NCBI RefSeq assembly: GCF_036250675.1
Contig: NZ_CP109592.1
Location: 7,440,001-7,504,000, forward strand
Length of the DNA stretch: 64,000 bases
Reading direction: 5' to 3'
DNA from: Streptomyces sp. NBC_01689
Lineage (GTDB): Bacteria > Actinomycetota > Actinomycetes > Streptomycetales > Streptomycetaceae
Made by a program: the position numbers and the translations under genes. Below the pieces are notes generated by a model. It was not told the origin of the DNA and ran no database searches. It saw only the letters and a program-made list of their open reading frames with translations. The stretch's first letter is position 1; each line of letters starts with the position of its first letter. Shown one piece after another: positions 43,004 to 52,084 of the stretch.

Positions 43004-43172
43004 CGGCTTCTCCTCGGGGTCCGCGGCCTTCCCGGCCGGGTTCGTCGTCCCCGACTGTCCGGACCGCAAAGGAGTGGAGCCAGCGCATTTACGGCTGTTA
43101 CCGTCGGCCCGCGCGGCGTGCGGGGGCGTACGGGGTGCCGGGCGCGGCCGGTGCCCGGATTCCCGGGCCGGG

Positions 43173-43898
43173 CTACGACGGGCGCCGGGCGGCCTCGTAC
43201 CGGACGAGTCCCTCGGCCACCAGCTCCGCGTTGGAGGAAGCCCGTCGGCCGTCCGGGAGGACGAGGGTGTCCTCCAGGCCGATCCGGGTCGCGAGGCCCA
43301 GCCGGCCGGCGAGCCGCAGGACCGGCCAGGTGCCGCCCTCCGCACCGTGCAGCAGGACGGGGGCGCCGTGCGCCGTGCCGATGGCGGCGAGGAGCGCCGG
43401 CGCCGAGTCCTCGGCGGTCCGTGGGGAGGGGTCGGTCACCTCGGCCAGCACCCGCAGCACGCGGGGTGCGAGCGGTGACGCCGCGAAGCGGGCCGCGCCG
43501 TCGGTGCCGGACCGGACACCGGCCTCCACCCCGATCCCGCGGTCGAGCAGCGCCGCCGCGAGTTCCTCGGCGCCCGGCTCGTGCCAGTTGACGGAGGCGT
43601 GGTCGGGCAGCACCGTCCAGGACCGGACCCGCGCCAGGCGGGCGGCGGGACCGGTCTCGGCCCACGCACCGGTCGTGACACCGACCGGGACGTCGACCCG
43701 GGCGCGGATCGCGTCGAGCACCGCCGCGACCGCCCTCGGCGAGAGGGTGTCCTGTCCGCAGGGTGTCCTGGGATGCACATGGACGTCCGAGGCCCCGGCT
43801 CCGACCGCCCCGGCCGCCGACGCGGCCGAGTCCCCGGGCGACATGGGCACGGCGACCCCGTCACCGGCCCCCCGGACCCCGTTCAGACACACCTGCAT
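43173..43898 (-). CDS. BKACE (DUF849) beta-keto acid cleavage enzyme-like protein
   Basis: A 241-residue TIM-barrel enzyme of the DUF849/BKACE family, which condenses a beta-keto acid with acetyl-CoA. The zinc ligands are visible as DVHVHPRT and a later Glu in RIGLEDTLVL; NWHEPGAEEL is also typical. It is somewhat shorter than most members (about 270-310 residues), with a compact substrate loop. ATG 43898 and GTG 43901 are both plausible, with GGGAGG upstream. Neighbours give no pathway hint. The actual keto acid is unknown. Confidence 0.82.
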   Translation of the reverse strand: MQVCLNGVRGAGDGVAVPMSPGDSAASAAGAVGAGASDVHVHPRTPCGQDTLSPRAVAAVLDAIRARVDVPVGVTTGAWAETGPAARLARVRSWTVLPDHASVNWHEPGAEELAAALLDRGIGVEAGVRSGTDGAARFAASPLAPRVLRVLAEVTDPSPRTAEDSAPALLAAIGTAHGAPVLLHGAEGGTWPVLRLAGRLGLATRIGLEDTLVLPDGRRASSNAELVAEGLVRYEAARRPS

Positions 43899-44003
43899 CA
43901 CACCCCGATCCTCCCACCGAAGCCGCTCGCCAGGGGTGAACCCCGAGTCATGCGGCGGCAGGCTCAACCGAAGCCGTACGCGGACCGGCGAGCAGGCGCC
44001 GCG

Positions 44004-44024
44004 TCCCGTAGGGGCGCGGGGAAC
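44004..44024 (+). repeat. Degenerate copy of a common Streptomyces intergenic element
   Basis: CCCGTAGGGGCGCGGGGAAC, at about 44005-44024, resembles the AGGGGCGCGGGGAACTGC element that I recall as frequent between genes in Streptomyces. It lies in the 267-base gap between the BKACE and zinc-ribbon genes, which otherwise holds nothing recognised. Confidence 0.4.
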
Positions 44025-44165
44025 GACGTGCCCGGCCCCGAACGACCCGCACCGGACAACGACCCCGCAATCCCTGCCCGCCCCCTCTCCCACACCCCAC
44101 GCACGGAACCCGGAGACCCCCCGCACCGGAACCGACCGCACCCCCTGCCCAGCCGAGCGGAGCGC

Positions 44166-44768
44166 CTACGCCGAGACGAGCAGCCGTCCGCGCCGCGCCT
44201 CCGCCACCGCCTCGGGTGTCAGGACGGGCCGCGGCACGACGATCCCGCAGCCCCTGCAGACGGGACCCGACGACGGTTCGTGGGCCAGGTCGTACTTCCA
44301 CGCGAGGCGCTCGCCGGTGCACACCGGGCAGACCGCCCCGGGCTCCCGCTCCAGCGCGGCGATCAGCCGCCGCAGCACCTCGGCCATGGGCTCACGGGGA
44401 TGGATCCTGGGATCGTCGCACCACGCGACACCGAACCCGCCCCAGGTCAGCCGGTGCCAGTCGTCCACGCTGCCCGGCCGGCGCAGCCCGTCGTGCTTCT
44501 CCTTCTTGCGGCGCTCGGCGAACCCGACCTCGTAGGCGAGCCAGACGGAGCGGGCCTCCTCCAGTTCCTCCAGTGCGGCCACGAGCCGCGCCGGGTCGGG
44601 AGACCGGTCCTCGGGGCCGAAGCCGGCCCGGGAACACAGATGGTCCCAGGTCGCCCGATGCCCGTAGGGAGCGAACCGCTCAAGGCACTTGCGCAGTGAA
44701 TAGCGTCGCAGTGCCAGATCACTCCTCGGATCTCGCACCTGTCTCGCCAGACTCCGGAAACCGGCCAT
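44166..44768 (-). CDS. Hypothetical protein with C-terminal zinc ribbon
   Basis: A 200-residue protein with no recognised family. It is basic at the N-terminus (MAGFRSLARQVRDPRSDL), helical in the middle (AALEELEEARSVWLAYEV), and ends in a zinc-ribbon-like C-x2-C-x20ish-C-x2-C (VCPVC, then VCRGCG). Such ribbons bind nucleic acid or protein. ATG 44768 is preceded by AGGAGG. It is divergent from the penicillin-acylase-family gene. Confidence 0.72.
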   Translation of the reverse strand: MAGFRSLARQVRDPRSDLALRRYSLRKCLERFAPYGHRATWDHLCSRAGFGPEDRSPDPARLVAALEELEEARSVWLAYEVGFAERRKKEKHDGLRRPGSVDDWHRLTWGGFGVAWCDDPRIHPREPMAEVLRRLIAALEREPGAVCPVCTGERLAWKYDLAHEPSSGPVCRGCGIVVPRPVLTPEAVAEARRGRLLVSA

Positions 44769-45120
44769 CGCCCTGCACCTCCGTCACACCTGCACCTGTA
44801 CTTCGGTCACTTCGGCGTCGTCGTCGTAAGGACGTCGCCGAATAGACGTATCGACACGCGATTCGGCTCCCTCCGATGTCCGACGAGTGCCACAAGCCAC
44901 CGGCCGACCTCCCCCGGCCTGCCCTCCTTCGCTGTCCTCACCTGCCGAAACGGCGGTGAGCCAGGTCCCGGGAAGCGGGCGGATTCCCACGGGCCCGGGA
45001 TTCCCGTATGCCCTCCCGCGCCTCAACCACCCCGTGAAGGTGAAAAGTTGACGCATGTTCATCTTCCCCCTCGGGGATACCGGCGGTAACGTCCGGCCCA
45101 CCCCGTCGGGAGGAGCTGCC
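44769..45120. promoter_or_regulatory. Divergent intergenic region (zinc-ribbon gene / acylase gene)
   Basis: About 350 bases with no gene. It is less GC-rich near 44800-44870 and 45030-45070 (for example GTGAAAAGTTGACGCATG), where the two promoters probably lie. The acylase ribosome site GGGAGGAG is at 45108-45115. No clear operator was found. Confidence 0.45.
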
Positions 45121-47913
45121 ATGCCACGGTGCACCCCACGTACCACCCTCGACAGACTGAGAACTCCCCGCAGATTCCCCAAGTTCCTGAAGGCCGCCTC
45201 GATCTGCGTCCTGGTCGCCGGCCTGCTGTCCCCGCTGACCCAGGCCGCCGCCGCGGGCGGCCCGGCCGGGCTCGCCGCCAACGACTACTGCGGCGGTCGC
45301 TGCTCCGACATTCTCCCGCCCGGTGAGAAAGGCAACGCGACCCTCGCCCAGATCCTGCTCAACCAGGTCTTCGGCACCCAGCCCGACCACGCCGAGGACC
45401 AGCTCGGCCCCTACAGCAACCTCGCCTCGGGCTACTCCACGCTCACCGACGACAAGATCAACACCTTCTTCAACGACGCGTCCTTCGGCGTCGCCTCCGA
45501 CCAGGTCGCCTCGACCACCAAGCCGGGCGGCCGCACGGACGTGACGATCGTGCGCGACAAGAAGTCCGGTGTGCCCCACATCACGGGTACTACCCGTTAT
45601 GGCACCGAGTACGGCGCCGGATACGCGGCGGCCCAGGACCGGCTCTGGCTGATGGACGTCTTCCGGCACGTCGGCCGCGGCCAGCTGACCTCCTTCGCCG
45701 GCGGCGCCCCCTCCAACCAGGGCCTGGAGCAGGAGTTCTGGCGCAACGCGCCCTACACCGAGGCCGATCTGCAGGCGCAGATCGACAGCGCCACCGCCGG
45801 CGCCGGGGCCCGCGGCACCCAGGCGCTCGCGGACGCCAACGCCTACATCGACGGCATCAACGCCTACATCGACGCCTCCGACAGCGGCCGTTACTTCCCC
45901 GGCGAGTACGTCCTGACCGGCCACAAGGACGCCATCACCAACGCCGGCACCATCGACCACTTCAAACTCACCGACCTGGTCGCGCTGGCCTCCGTGATCG
46001 GCGCGCTCTTCGGATCGGGGGGCGGCGGCGAGGTCAACAACGCGCTCTCGCTGCTCGCCGCCCAGTCCCATTACGGCGTGACCGAGGGCACCAGGGTCTG
46101 GGAGTCCTTCCGCGAGCGCAACGACCCCGAGGCCGTGCTCACCGTCCACGACGGCGAGAGCTTCCCGTACGCCACCAAGCCCGACACCGCGCAGGGCGAG
46201 GCGCTGCCCGACGCGGGTTCGGTGGCCCAGGAGCCGCTGGTCTACGACCGCACCGGCAGCGCGGGCACCGCCAAGGCCACCGGTACCTCCGCCACGGCGG
46301 CCGCGACGGCCCTCAGCTCGGCCAGGCGCGGGATGTCCAACGCCCTCGTGGTGGGCGGCAACGCGACCGCGAGCGGCCATCCGATCGCCGTCTTCGGCCC
46401 ACAGACCGGCTACTTCGCGCCGCAGCTCCTCATGCTCCAGGAGATCCAGGGCCCGGGCCTGAGCGCACGGGGCGCGTCCTTCGCGGGACTGAGCATGTAC
46501 GTCGAGCTCGGCCGGGGGCAGGACTACTCGTGGAGTGCGACGACGTCCGGCCAGGACATCATCGACACCTACGCCGTCGAACTCTGCCAGGACGACTACC
46601 ACTACCTCTACCACGGCACCTGCACGGCCATGGACAAGGTCGAGCGGACCAACTCCTGGAAGCCGACCACGGCCGACGGCACCGCGGCCGGTTCCTACCG
46701 CATGCAGGTCTACCGGACCAAGTACGGCCCCGTGGAGTACCGGGCGACGGTCGGCGGCAAGAAGGTCGCCTACACCACCCTGCGCTCCTCCTTCATGCAC
46801 GAGGCCGACTCGATCATCGGTTTCCAGATGCTCAACGACCCGGACTACGTGAAGAGCCCCGCGACCTTCCAGAGCGCGGTGCAGCACATCAACTACACCT
46901 TCAACTGGTTCTACGCCGACTCCGCGCACACCGCCTACTACAACAGCGGTGACAACCCGGTGCGGGCGAGCGGCGTGGACGCCGAGTTCCCGGTCTGGGC
47001 GCAGGCCCCCTACGAGTGGCGGAGCTGGGACCCGGCCACCAACACGGCCGCCTACACCCCCGCGTCCGCCCACCCCAACTCCGTTGACCAGGACTACTAC
47101 ATCTCCTGGAACAACAAGCAGGCCAAGGACTACACCACGGCCCCCTGGGGCGACGGTTCCGTGCACCGCGGCAACCTCCTGGAGGACCGGGTGCGGAAGC
47201 TGGTCGCGGCCGGCGGGGTGACCAGGTCCTCGCTGACCAAGGCGATGGCCGACGCGGCGCTCGCCGACCTCCGGGCCGAGGACGTGCTGCCGAAGCTGCT
47301 CCAGGTCGTCAACAGCTCGCCGGTCACCGACACCGCGGCCGCCGCGGCGGTGACCAAGCTGTCCGGCTGGGTGACGGCCGGAGCCCGGCGCAAGGAGACC
47401 TCGGCCGGCTCGAAGACCTATGCCGACGCCGACGCGATCCGCATCCTGGACGCCTGGTGGCCGCTGCTGGTCAAGGCCGAGTTCGCGCCGGGCCTCGGCA
47501 CCGACCTGTACACCGCCTTCACCGCCAATCTGCCCGTCGACGAGTCGCCGTCGGCGGCGCACGGCCCGACCGGCGCGCACGCCGGCAGCTCCTTCCAGTA
47601 CGGCTGGTGGAGCTATGTCGACAAGGACATCAGAGCGGTGCTGGGCCAGTCGGTGCAGGGCGGGCTGGCCCAGAAGTACTGCGGCGGGGGCAGCCTGAGC
47701 GCCTGCCGGGACATCCTGATCAGCACGCTCAAGACCGCCGCGGGCCTGACCGCCGCCCAGGTCTACCCCGGGGACGATCAGTGCTCGGCGGGCGACCAGT
47801 GGTGCGCCGACTCGATCGTCCAGCGGGCGCTCGGCGGCATCAAGCACGGCAGGATCACCTGGCAGAACCGGCCGACGTACCAGCAGGTCGTGGAGTACAC
47901 GTCGCACCGCTGA
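45121..47913 (+). CDS. Secreted penicillin acylase family protein (Ntn hydrolase)
   Basis: A 930-residue precursor of the penicillin/aculeacin/AHL acylase superfamily, amidases that process themselves into two chains. A positively charged leader and signal peptide (about 1-48, ending QAAAAGG) are followed by the alpha chain (GYAAAQDRLWLMDVFR) and a spacer. The nucleophile is Ser406 in GMSNALVVGG, the first residue of the beta chain after cleavage. The beta chain contains YSWSATTSGQDIIDTY and further conserved Asn/Arg segments. Ser at this position is the normal nucleophile. ATG 45121 follows GGGAGGAGC. Likely exported; the substrate (acyl amide or acyl-homoserine lactone type) is unknown. It is larger than typical penicillin G acylase. 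Confidence 0.92.
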   Translation: MPRCTPRTTLDRLRTPRRFPKFLKAASICVLVAGLLSPLTQAAAAGGPAGLAANDYCGGRCSDILPPGEKGNATLAQILLNQVFGTQPDHAEDQLGPYSNLASGYSTLTDDKINTFFNDASFGVASDQVASTTKPGGRTDVTIVRDKKSGVPHITGTTRYGTEYGAGYAAAQDRLWLMDVFRHVGRGQLTSFAGGAPSNQGLEQEFWRNAPYTEADLQAQIDSATAGAGARGTQALADANAYIDGINAYIDASDSGRYFPGEYVLTGHKDAITNAGTIDHFKLTDLVALASVIGALFGSGGGGEVNNALSLLAAQSHYGVTEGTRVWESFRERNDPEAVLTVHDGESFPYATKPDTAQGEALPDAGSVAQEPLVYDRTGSAGTAKATGTSATAAATALSSARRGMSNALVVGGNATASGHPIAVFGPQTGYFAPQLLMLQEIQGPGLSARGASFAGLSMYVELGRGQDYSWSATTSGQDIIDTYAVELCQDDYHYLYHGTCTAMDKVERTNSWKPTTADGTAAGSYRMQVYRTKYGPVEYRATVGGKKVAYTTLRSSFMHEADSIIGFQMLNDPDYVKSPATFQSAVQHINYTFNWFYADSAHTAYYNSGDNPVRASGVDAEFPVWAQAPYEWRSWDPATNTAAYTPASAHPNSVDQDYYISWNNKQAKDYTTAPWGDGSVHRGNLLEDRVRKLVAAGGVTRSSLTKAMADAALADLRAEDVLPKLLQVVNSSPVTDTAAAAAVTKLSGWVTAGARRKETSAGSKTYADADAIRILDAWWPLLVKAEFAPGLGTDLYTAFTANLPVDESPSAAHGPTGAHAGSSFQYGWWSYVDKDIRAVLGQSVQGGLAQKYCGGGSLSACRDILISTLKTAAGLTAAQVYPGDDQCSAGDQWCADSIVQRALGGIKHGRITWQNRPTYQQVVEYTSHR

Positions 47914-47980
47914 TCGCGGTCGCGCCGTAGGCATCCGCCCGGCGGCGGGACGGTCACCCGTCGCGCCGCCGGGACACCCG

Positions 47981-49246
47981 TCAGGCGTAGAGCAGATGGG
48001 CCTTCCGGGTCCGCCGGAAGGCCTCCAGCTCGTCCCGCCAGGACGCCGCGACCTCGTCGGCCGTCGCCCCCGCGTCGATCATCGTGCGCACCCGGGTGGA
48101 GCCGGTCAGCTTGTCGATCCAGTTGTCCGGACGCCAGGCGAAGCCGCTCCAGGCCTTCTTGGCGGTCACCAGGAGCGCGATGCCGGTGCGGACCGGGTCG
48201 AACGTGGCCCGGTCGTGCACATGGACCTGCACCCCGCCGACGGTCCTGCCCTCGAACTTGGAGAAGGTCGGGGCGAAATAGGCCTCCCTGAAGTGCACGC
48301 CGGGCAGGCCTAGGCCACCGGCCGCCGCGGCCCACCGGCCGTCCAGCCCCTCGGCGCCGAGCAGTTCGAAGGGCCGTGTGGTACCCCGCCCCTCCGACAG
48401 GTTCGTCCCCTCGAAGAGGCAGGTGCCGGAGTACACCAGGGCCGTGTCCGCCGTGGGCATGTTCGGACTCGGCGGCACCCAGGGCAGGCCCGTGGCGTCG
48501 AAGAAGTCCGACCGCTTCCAGCCCGACATCAGGACGGTCTCCAGCGGCACCGGCTCGGCCAGGAACTCCTTGTTGAACAGCCGCGCCAGCTCCGCCACCG
48601 TCATCCCGTGCGCCTGCGCGATCGGCTTCCGGCCGACGAAGCTCGCGAACTCCTTGTGCAGCACCGGCCCCAGGGCGGCCCGGCCGGTCACCGGGTTCGG
48701 CCGGTCCAGCACCACGAAGCGCTTGCCCGCGAGCCGGGCGGCCTCCATGCAGTCGTACAGCGTCCAGATGTAGGTGTAGAAGCGCGCGCCCACGTCCTGG
48801 ATGTCGAAGACCACGGTGTCCACGCCGGAGGCGGTGAAGACGTCGGCGAGCGGCTGCCCGCTCTTGAGGTACGTGTCGTAGACGGGCAGCCCGGTCGCCG
48901 GGTCGTCGTAGCGGCCCTCCGAGCCGCCCGCCTGCGCCGTGCCGCGGAAACCGTGTTCCGGGCCGAAGACGGCGACCAGGTCCACCCGGGTGTCGGCGTG
49001 CATCACGTCGACGATGTGGCGCACGTCGGCGGTGACGCCGGTGGGATTCGTCACGATCCCGACCCGGTGACCGTGCAGGAGCGCGTAACCGTCGCCCCGG
49101 AGGCGGTCGAAGCCGGTGCGCAGGGGGCGGCCGGCGGCCGGCGCGGTGGTGGCGACGGGAACCGCCGTCCCGGTGGTGGTGGCGGGCACCGCCGCCAGTC
49201 CGGCCGCCGCGGTGGCCGTGAGAAGGGCTCGCCGGGAGAGGCGCAT
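47981..49246 (-). CDS. Exo-beta-N-acetylmuramidase of the NamZ/DUF1343 family
   Basis: A 421-residue exported enzyme that releases terminal N-acetylmuramic acid from peptidoglycan fragments in the characterised NamZ (GH171). The leader is twin-arginine-like (SRRALLTATAAAGLAAVPA). The DUF1343 core shows RVGIVTNPTGV, VAVFGPEHGFRG, VVFDIQDVGARFYTY and FEGTNLSEGRGTTRPFE. ATG 49246 follows GGAGG; the longer frame is spurious. It converges on the acylase gene. A role in cell-wall recycling or scavenging fits the family. Confidence 0.92.
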   Translation of the reverse strand: MRLSRRALLTATAAAGLAAVPATTTGTAVPVATTAPAAGRPLRTGFDRLRGDGYALLHGHRVGIVTNPTGVTADVRHIVDVMHADTRVDLVAVFGPEHGFRGTAQAGGSEGRYDDPATGLPVYDTYLKSGQPLADVFTASGVDTVVFDIQDVGARFYTYIWTLYDCMEAARLAGKRFVVLDRPNPVTGRAALGPVLHKEFASFVGRKPIAQAHGMTVAELARLFNKEFLAEPVPLETVLMSGWKRSDFFDATGLPWVPPSPNMPTADTALVYSGTCLFEGTNLSEGRGTTRPFELLGAEGLDGRWAAAAGGLGLPGVHFREAYFAPTFSKFEGRTVGGVQVHVHDRATFDPVRTGIALLVTAKKAWSGFAWRPDNWIDKLTGSTRVRTMIDAGATADEVAASWRDELEAFRRTRKAHLLYA

Positions 49247-49412
49247 GGGGGGACCTCCGTGATCGCGGAAGGTGGGCACCGGCACGCTATGCGCAACCGC
49301 CCGACGTGCGGAACCCGCCGGAGCCGGTCGCCCGGCCGGACCCGCGCGGCTCACCCGCACCATGTCACACTCCCAGGCGCCCCGCACGGGCCCGAAGCCC
49401 CTTCCCTTGCAA

Positions 49413-49425
49413 CATACCGACTGGT
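49413..49425 (+). promoter_or_regulatory. Operator-like motif CATACCGACTGGT upstream of the SDR-ligase operon
   Basis: The 13 bases are identical to the minus-strand sequence at 55326-55338 upstream of the kinase-dehydrogenase operon. A TTGCAA just before it and TAGTCT just after suggest it overlaps the promoter. The TetR at 52085 is the obvious candidate repressor. The gap 49247-49568 holds this site, the tandem repeat at 49465 and otherwise only the divergent namZ-type promoter. Confidence 0.72.
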
Positions 49426-49464
49426 TAGTCTGGCGTCGCAGCAGAGCCGGCCGAGTGCGGGGAC

Positions 49465-49526
49465 GACCGGGTGGGCAACCGACCGGGTACGAACCGAGCG
49501 GGTACGGAACGACCGGGTACGGAGCC
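49465..49526 (+). repeat. 15-bp tandem repeat in the 5' leader of the SDR gene
   Basis: GACCGGGTACGGAAC-like units occur four times with few changes, between the operator-like motif and the start codon. If transcription begins near 49430 they lie in the mRNA leader. Confidence 0.65.
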
Positions 49527-49568
49527 GGCTGCTCGCAGAGCCGATTGGCGTCGCGTCGAAGGAGACCG

Positions 49569-50333
49569 ATGGTGGAAGCCGTGCAGGATGCGGGAGTGGT
49601 CGTCACCGGTGCGGGAGGCGGCATCGGGGCCGCGCTGGCCCGCCGCTTCGCCGCCGAGGGGGCCAGAGTCGTCGTCAACGACCTCGACGCCGCCAAGGCC
49701 CGGGCCGTGGCCGACGAGATCGGCGGCACCGCGGTCCCCGGCGACGCGTCCACGATCGTGGCCGAGGCCCGGGACGCCCTCGGCGGCACGATCGACGTCT
49801 ACTGCGCCAACGCGGGCGTCGCCTCGGGCGGTACCGAGGCGGCCGGCGAGCAGGTCTGGGAGCTCGCCTGGGACGTCAACGTGATGGCCCACGTCCGCGC
49901 CGCCCACGCACTGCTCCCGGCCTGGCTGGAGCGCGGCAGCGGCCGGTTCGTGTCCACCGTCTCCGCCGCCGGACTGCTCACCATGATCGGCGCCGCGCCC
50001 TACAGCGTCACCAAGCACGGCGCGTACGCCTTCGCCGAGTGGCTCTCGCTGACCTACCGTCACCGGGGCCTGAAGGTGCACGCGATCTGTCCGCAGGGCG
50101 TGCGCACCGACATGCTCGACGCCACCGGCAGCGCGGGCGACCTGGTGCTCCAGCCGACCGCCATCGAGCCGGAGGACGTCGCGAACGCCCTCTTCGCCGG
50201 GATCGAGGAGGACCGCTTCCTGATCCTGCCGCACCCCGAGGTCGCCGGTTACTACCAGGTGCGCGCCACCGAACCCGACCGCTGGCTGACGAACATGAAC
50301 CACATCCAGCAGAAGTGGGAGGCGGGCCGGTGA
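49569..50333 (+). CDS. Short-chain dehydrogenase/reductase (LvaD-like candidate)
   Basis: A 254-residue SDR. It has cofactor motif TGAGGGIG, acidic residue NDLDAAKA suggesting NAD preference, CANAG, catalytic Ser in STVSAAG, and YxxxK in YSVTKHG. The C-terminal extension (LPHPEVAGYYQVRATEPDRW) is of a kind found in actinobacterial SDRs near acyl-CoA genes. ATG 49569 follows AAGGAG. It is coupled to the acyl-CoA ligase by a GTGA overlap. In the proposed pathway it would interconvert a 4-keto and a 4-hydroxy acyl-CoA; this is inference from context. Confidence 0.9.
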   Translation: MVEAVQDAGVVVTGAGGGIGAALARRFAAEGARVVVNDLDAAKARAVADEIGGTAVPGDASTIVAEARDALGGTIDVYCANAGVASGGTEAAGEQVWELAWDVNVMAHVRAAHALLPAWLERGSGRFVSTVSAAGLLTMIGAAPYSVTKHGAYAFAEWLSLTYRHRGLKVHAICPQGVRTDMLDATGSAGDLVLQPTAIEPEDVANALFAGIEEDRFLILPHPEVAGYYQVRATEPDRWLTNMNHIQQKWEAGR

Positions 50334-51991
50334 CCACCTATGCCGACCGCCCCTGGGTGGCCCTCCTCAGCGACGCGCAGCGCGCCCCCGTCAGCCCCGC
50401 CGACTCCCTGGTGCACGCCCTGCGCACGGCCGTGCGGGACGTGCCGGACCGCACCGCGCTCGCCTACTTCGACGGCCGGCTGAGCTACCGCGAGGTGGAC
50501 GAGCTCAGCGACTCGGTCGCCGGACACCTCGCCGCCCGCGGCCTGCGGCGCGGTGACCGGGTCGCGATCCTGCTGCAGAACTCCCCGCACTTCGTGCTCG
50601 CGCTGCTCGGCGCCTGGAAGGCCGGCGCGACCGTCGTCCCGGTCAACCCCATGTACAAGTCGGGCGAGGTGCGCCACGTCCTGCACGACGCCGACGTGCG
50701 CGCCCTGGTCTGCTCCGACCGGGCGTGGGAGTCGTACCTGCGCGGGACGGCGGCCGACTCGGCGGTGAGCATCGTCCTCACCGCCTGCGAACTCGACTTC
50801 CAGACCCGCGACGACACACGGGTGCTGACCTTCGACCGACTGCCGGGGGCCGTCGACGCCGACGACCTCGGGACCGTCGCCGCGCAGGGCGGCAAGGCAC
50901 CCGGAGGCCGCGACGCGGGTCCGTCGGACACCGCGCTGATCAGCTACACCTCCGGCACCTCCGGCACCCCCAAGGGCGCCACCAACACGCACGGCAACAT
51001 CATGTACAACGCCGAGCGGCAGCGGACCGGCCTCGGGCTGCCCGAGGCCCCGGTGTACTTCGCCATGGCGCCCCTGTTCCACATCACCGGCATGGTCTGC
51101 CAGCTCGCCGCCTGCCTCAACAGCGCGGGCACCCTGGTCCTCGCCTACCGCTTCGAGGCCGGGGTGGTGCTCGACGCGTTCGCCGAGCACCGGCCGCTCT
51201 ACACCGTGGGCCCCTCGACCGCCTTCATGGCCCTGGCCGCCCATCCGTCCGTCACGCCCGACCACTTCTCGTCCTTCGTGAACATCTCCTCCGGCGGCGC
51301 ACCGCTGCCGCCCGCCCTGGTGGAGAAGTTCCGCGCCGGATTCGGTCCCTACATCCGCAACGGTTACGGGCTCACCGAGTGCACCGCCCCGTGCGCCTCC
51401 GTACCGCCGGGCCGGGAGGCCCCCGTCGACCCGGTCTCGGGCACGCTGGCCGTCGGCCTGCCGGGCCCCGACAGCGTCGTCCGCATCGTCGACGACCAGG
51501 GCCAGGAGGTCCCGTTCGGGGAACAGGGCGAGATCCTCGTCAGGGGACCGCAGGTCGTACCGGGCTACTGGCAGCGCCCCGAGGCGACCGCCGAGACCTT
51601 CCCGGACGGTGAGCTGCGCACCGGCGACATCGGATTCATGGACCCGGAGGGCTGGCTCTACGTCGTCGACCGCAAGAAGGACATGATCAACGCGTCCGGC
51701 TTCAAGGTCTGGCCCCGCGAGGTCGAGGACGTGCTCTACACCCACCCGGCGGTCCGCGAGGCGGCCGTCGTCGGCATCCCCGACGGCTACCGCGGCGAGA
51801 CCGTGAAGGCCTACATCAGCCTGCGGCCGGGCGCCGAGGAGGACCCCGACGCGCTCGCCGCGTACTGCAAGGAGAGACTGGCCGCCTACAAGTATCCGCG
51901 GCACGTGGAGATCCTGCCCGACCTGCCGAAGACGGCGAGTGGGAAGATCCTCCGTCGGGAACTGCGTACGCGCTCGCAGGGCCCGGAGTAG
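50330..51991 (+). CDS. Acyl-CoA synthetase (AMP-forming)
   Basis: A 553-residue ANL-family ligase that activates a carboxylic acid with ATP and CoA. It has the P-loop-like SYTSGTSGTPKGATNTH, motif NGYGLTECTAP, hinge region GDIGFMDPEGWLYVVDRKKD, and the C-terminal lysine in KTASGKILRREL. GTG 50330 overlaps the SDR stop. The TetR gene follows 93 bases downstream. In the pathway suggested here it would produce the CoA ester used by the SDR, kinase and dehydrogenase. Confidence 0.94.
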   Translation: MTTYADRPWVALLSDAQRAPVSPADSLVHALRTAVRDVPDRTALAYFDGRLSYREVDELSDSVAGHLAARGLRRGDRVAILLQNSPHFVLALLGAWKAGATVVPVNPMYKSGEVRHVLHDADVRALVCSDRAWESYLRGTAADSAVSIVLTACELDFQTRDDTRVLTFDRLPGAVDADDLGTVAAQGGKAPGGRDAGPSDTALISYTSGTSGTPKGATNTHGNIMYNAERQRTGLGLPEAPVYFAMAPLFHITGMVCQLAACLNSAGTLVLAYRFEAGVVLDAFAEHRPLYTVGPSTAFMALAAHPSVTPDHFSSFVNISSGGAPLPPALVEKFRAGFGPYIRNGYGLTECTAPCASVPPGREAPVDPVSGTLAVGLPGPDSVVRIVDDQGQEVPFGEQGEILVRGPQVVPGYWQRPEATAETFPDGELRTGDIGFMDPEGWLYVVDRKKDMINASGFKVWPREVEDVLYTHPAVREAAVVGIPDGYRGETVKAYISLRPGAEEDPDALAAYCKERLAAYKYPRHVEILPDLPKTASGKILRRELRTRSQGPE

Positions 51992-52084
51992 ACGACAATC
52001 TCAGTGGACGGCGCTCCTCACCGGGCGGCGGGCTCCACGGAGCGGCGCTCTCATCGAACCACGCACGGAAGGCAGGTGGCGGCA

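Noticed and set aside
49408..49431. Standard -35/-10 pair TTGCAA and TAGTCT around the operator
   Set aside because: The spacer is only 13 bases, too short for a normal promoter; kept only as a hint in the operator entry.
48608..51991. An 1,127-codon frame ending with the acyl-CoA ligase
   Set aside because: The frame runs by chance across namZ antisense and the SDR gene. The ligase domain begins at GTG 50330, coupled to the SDR stop.
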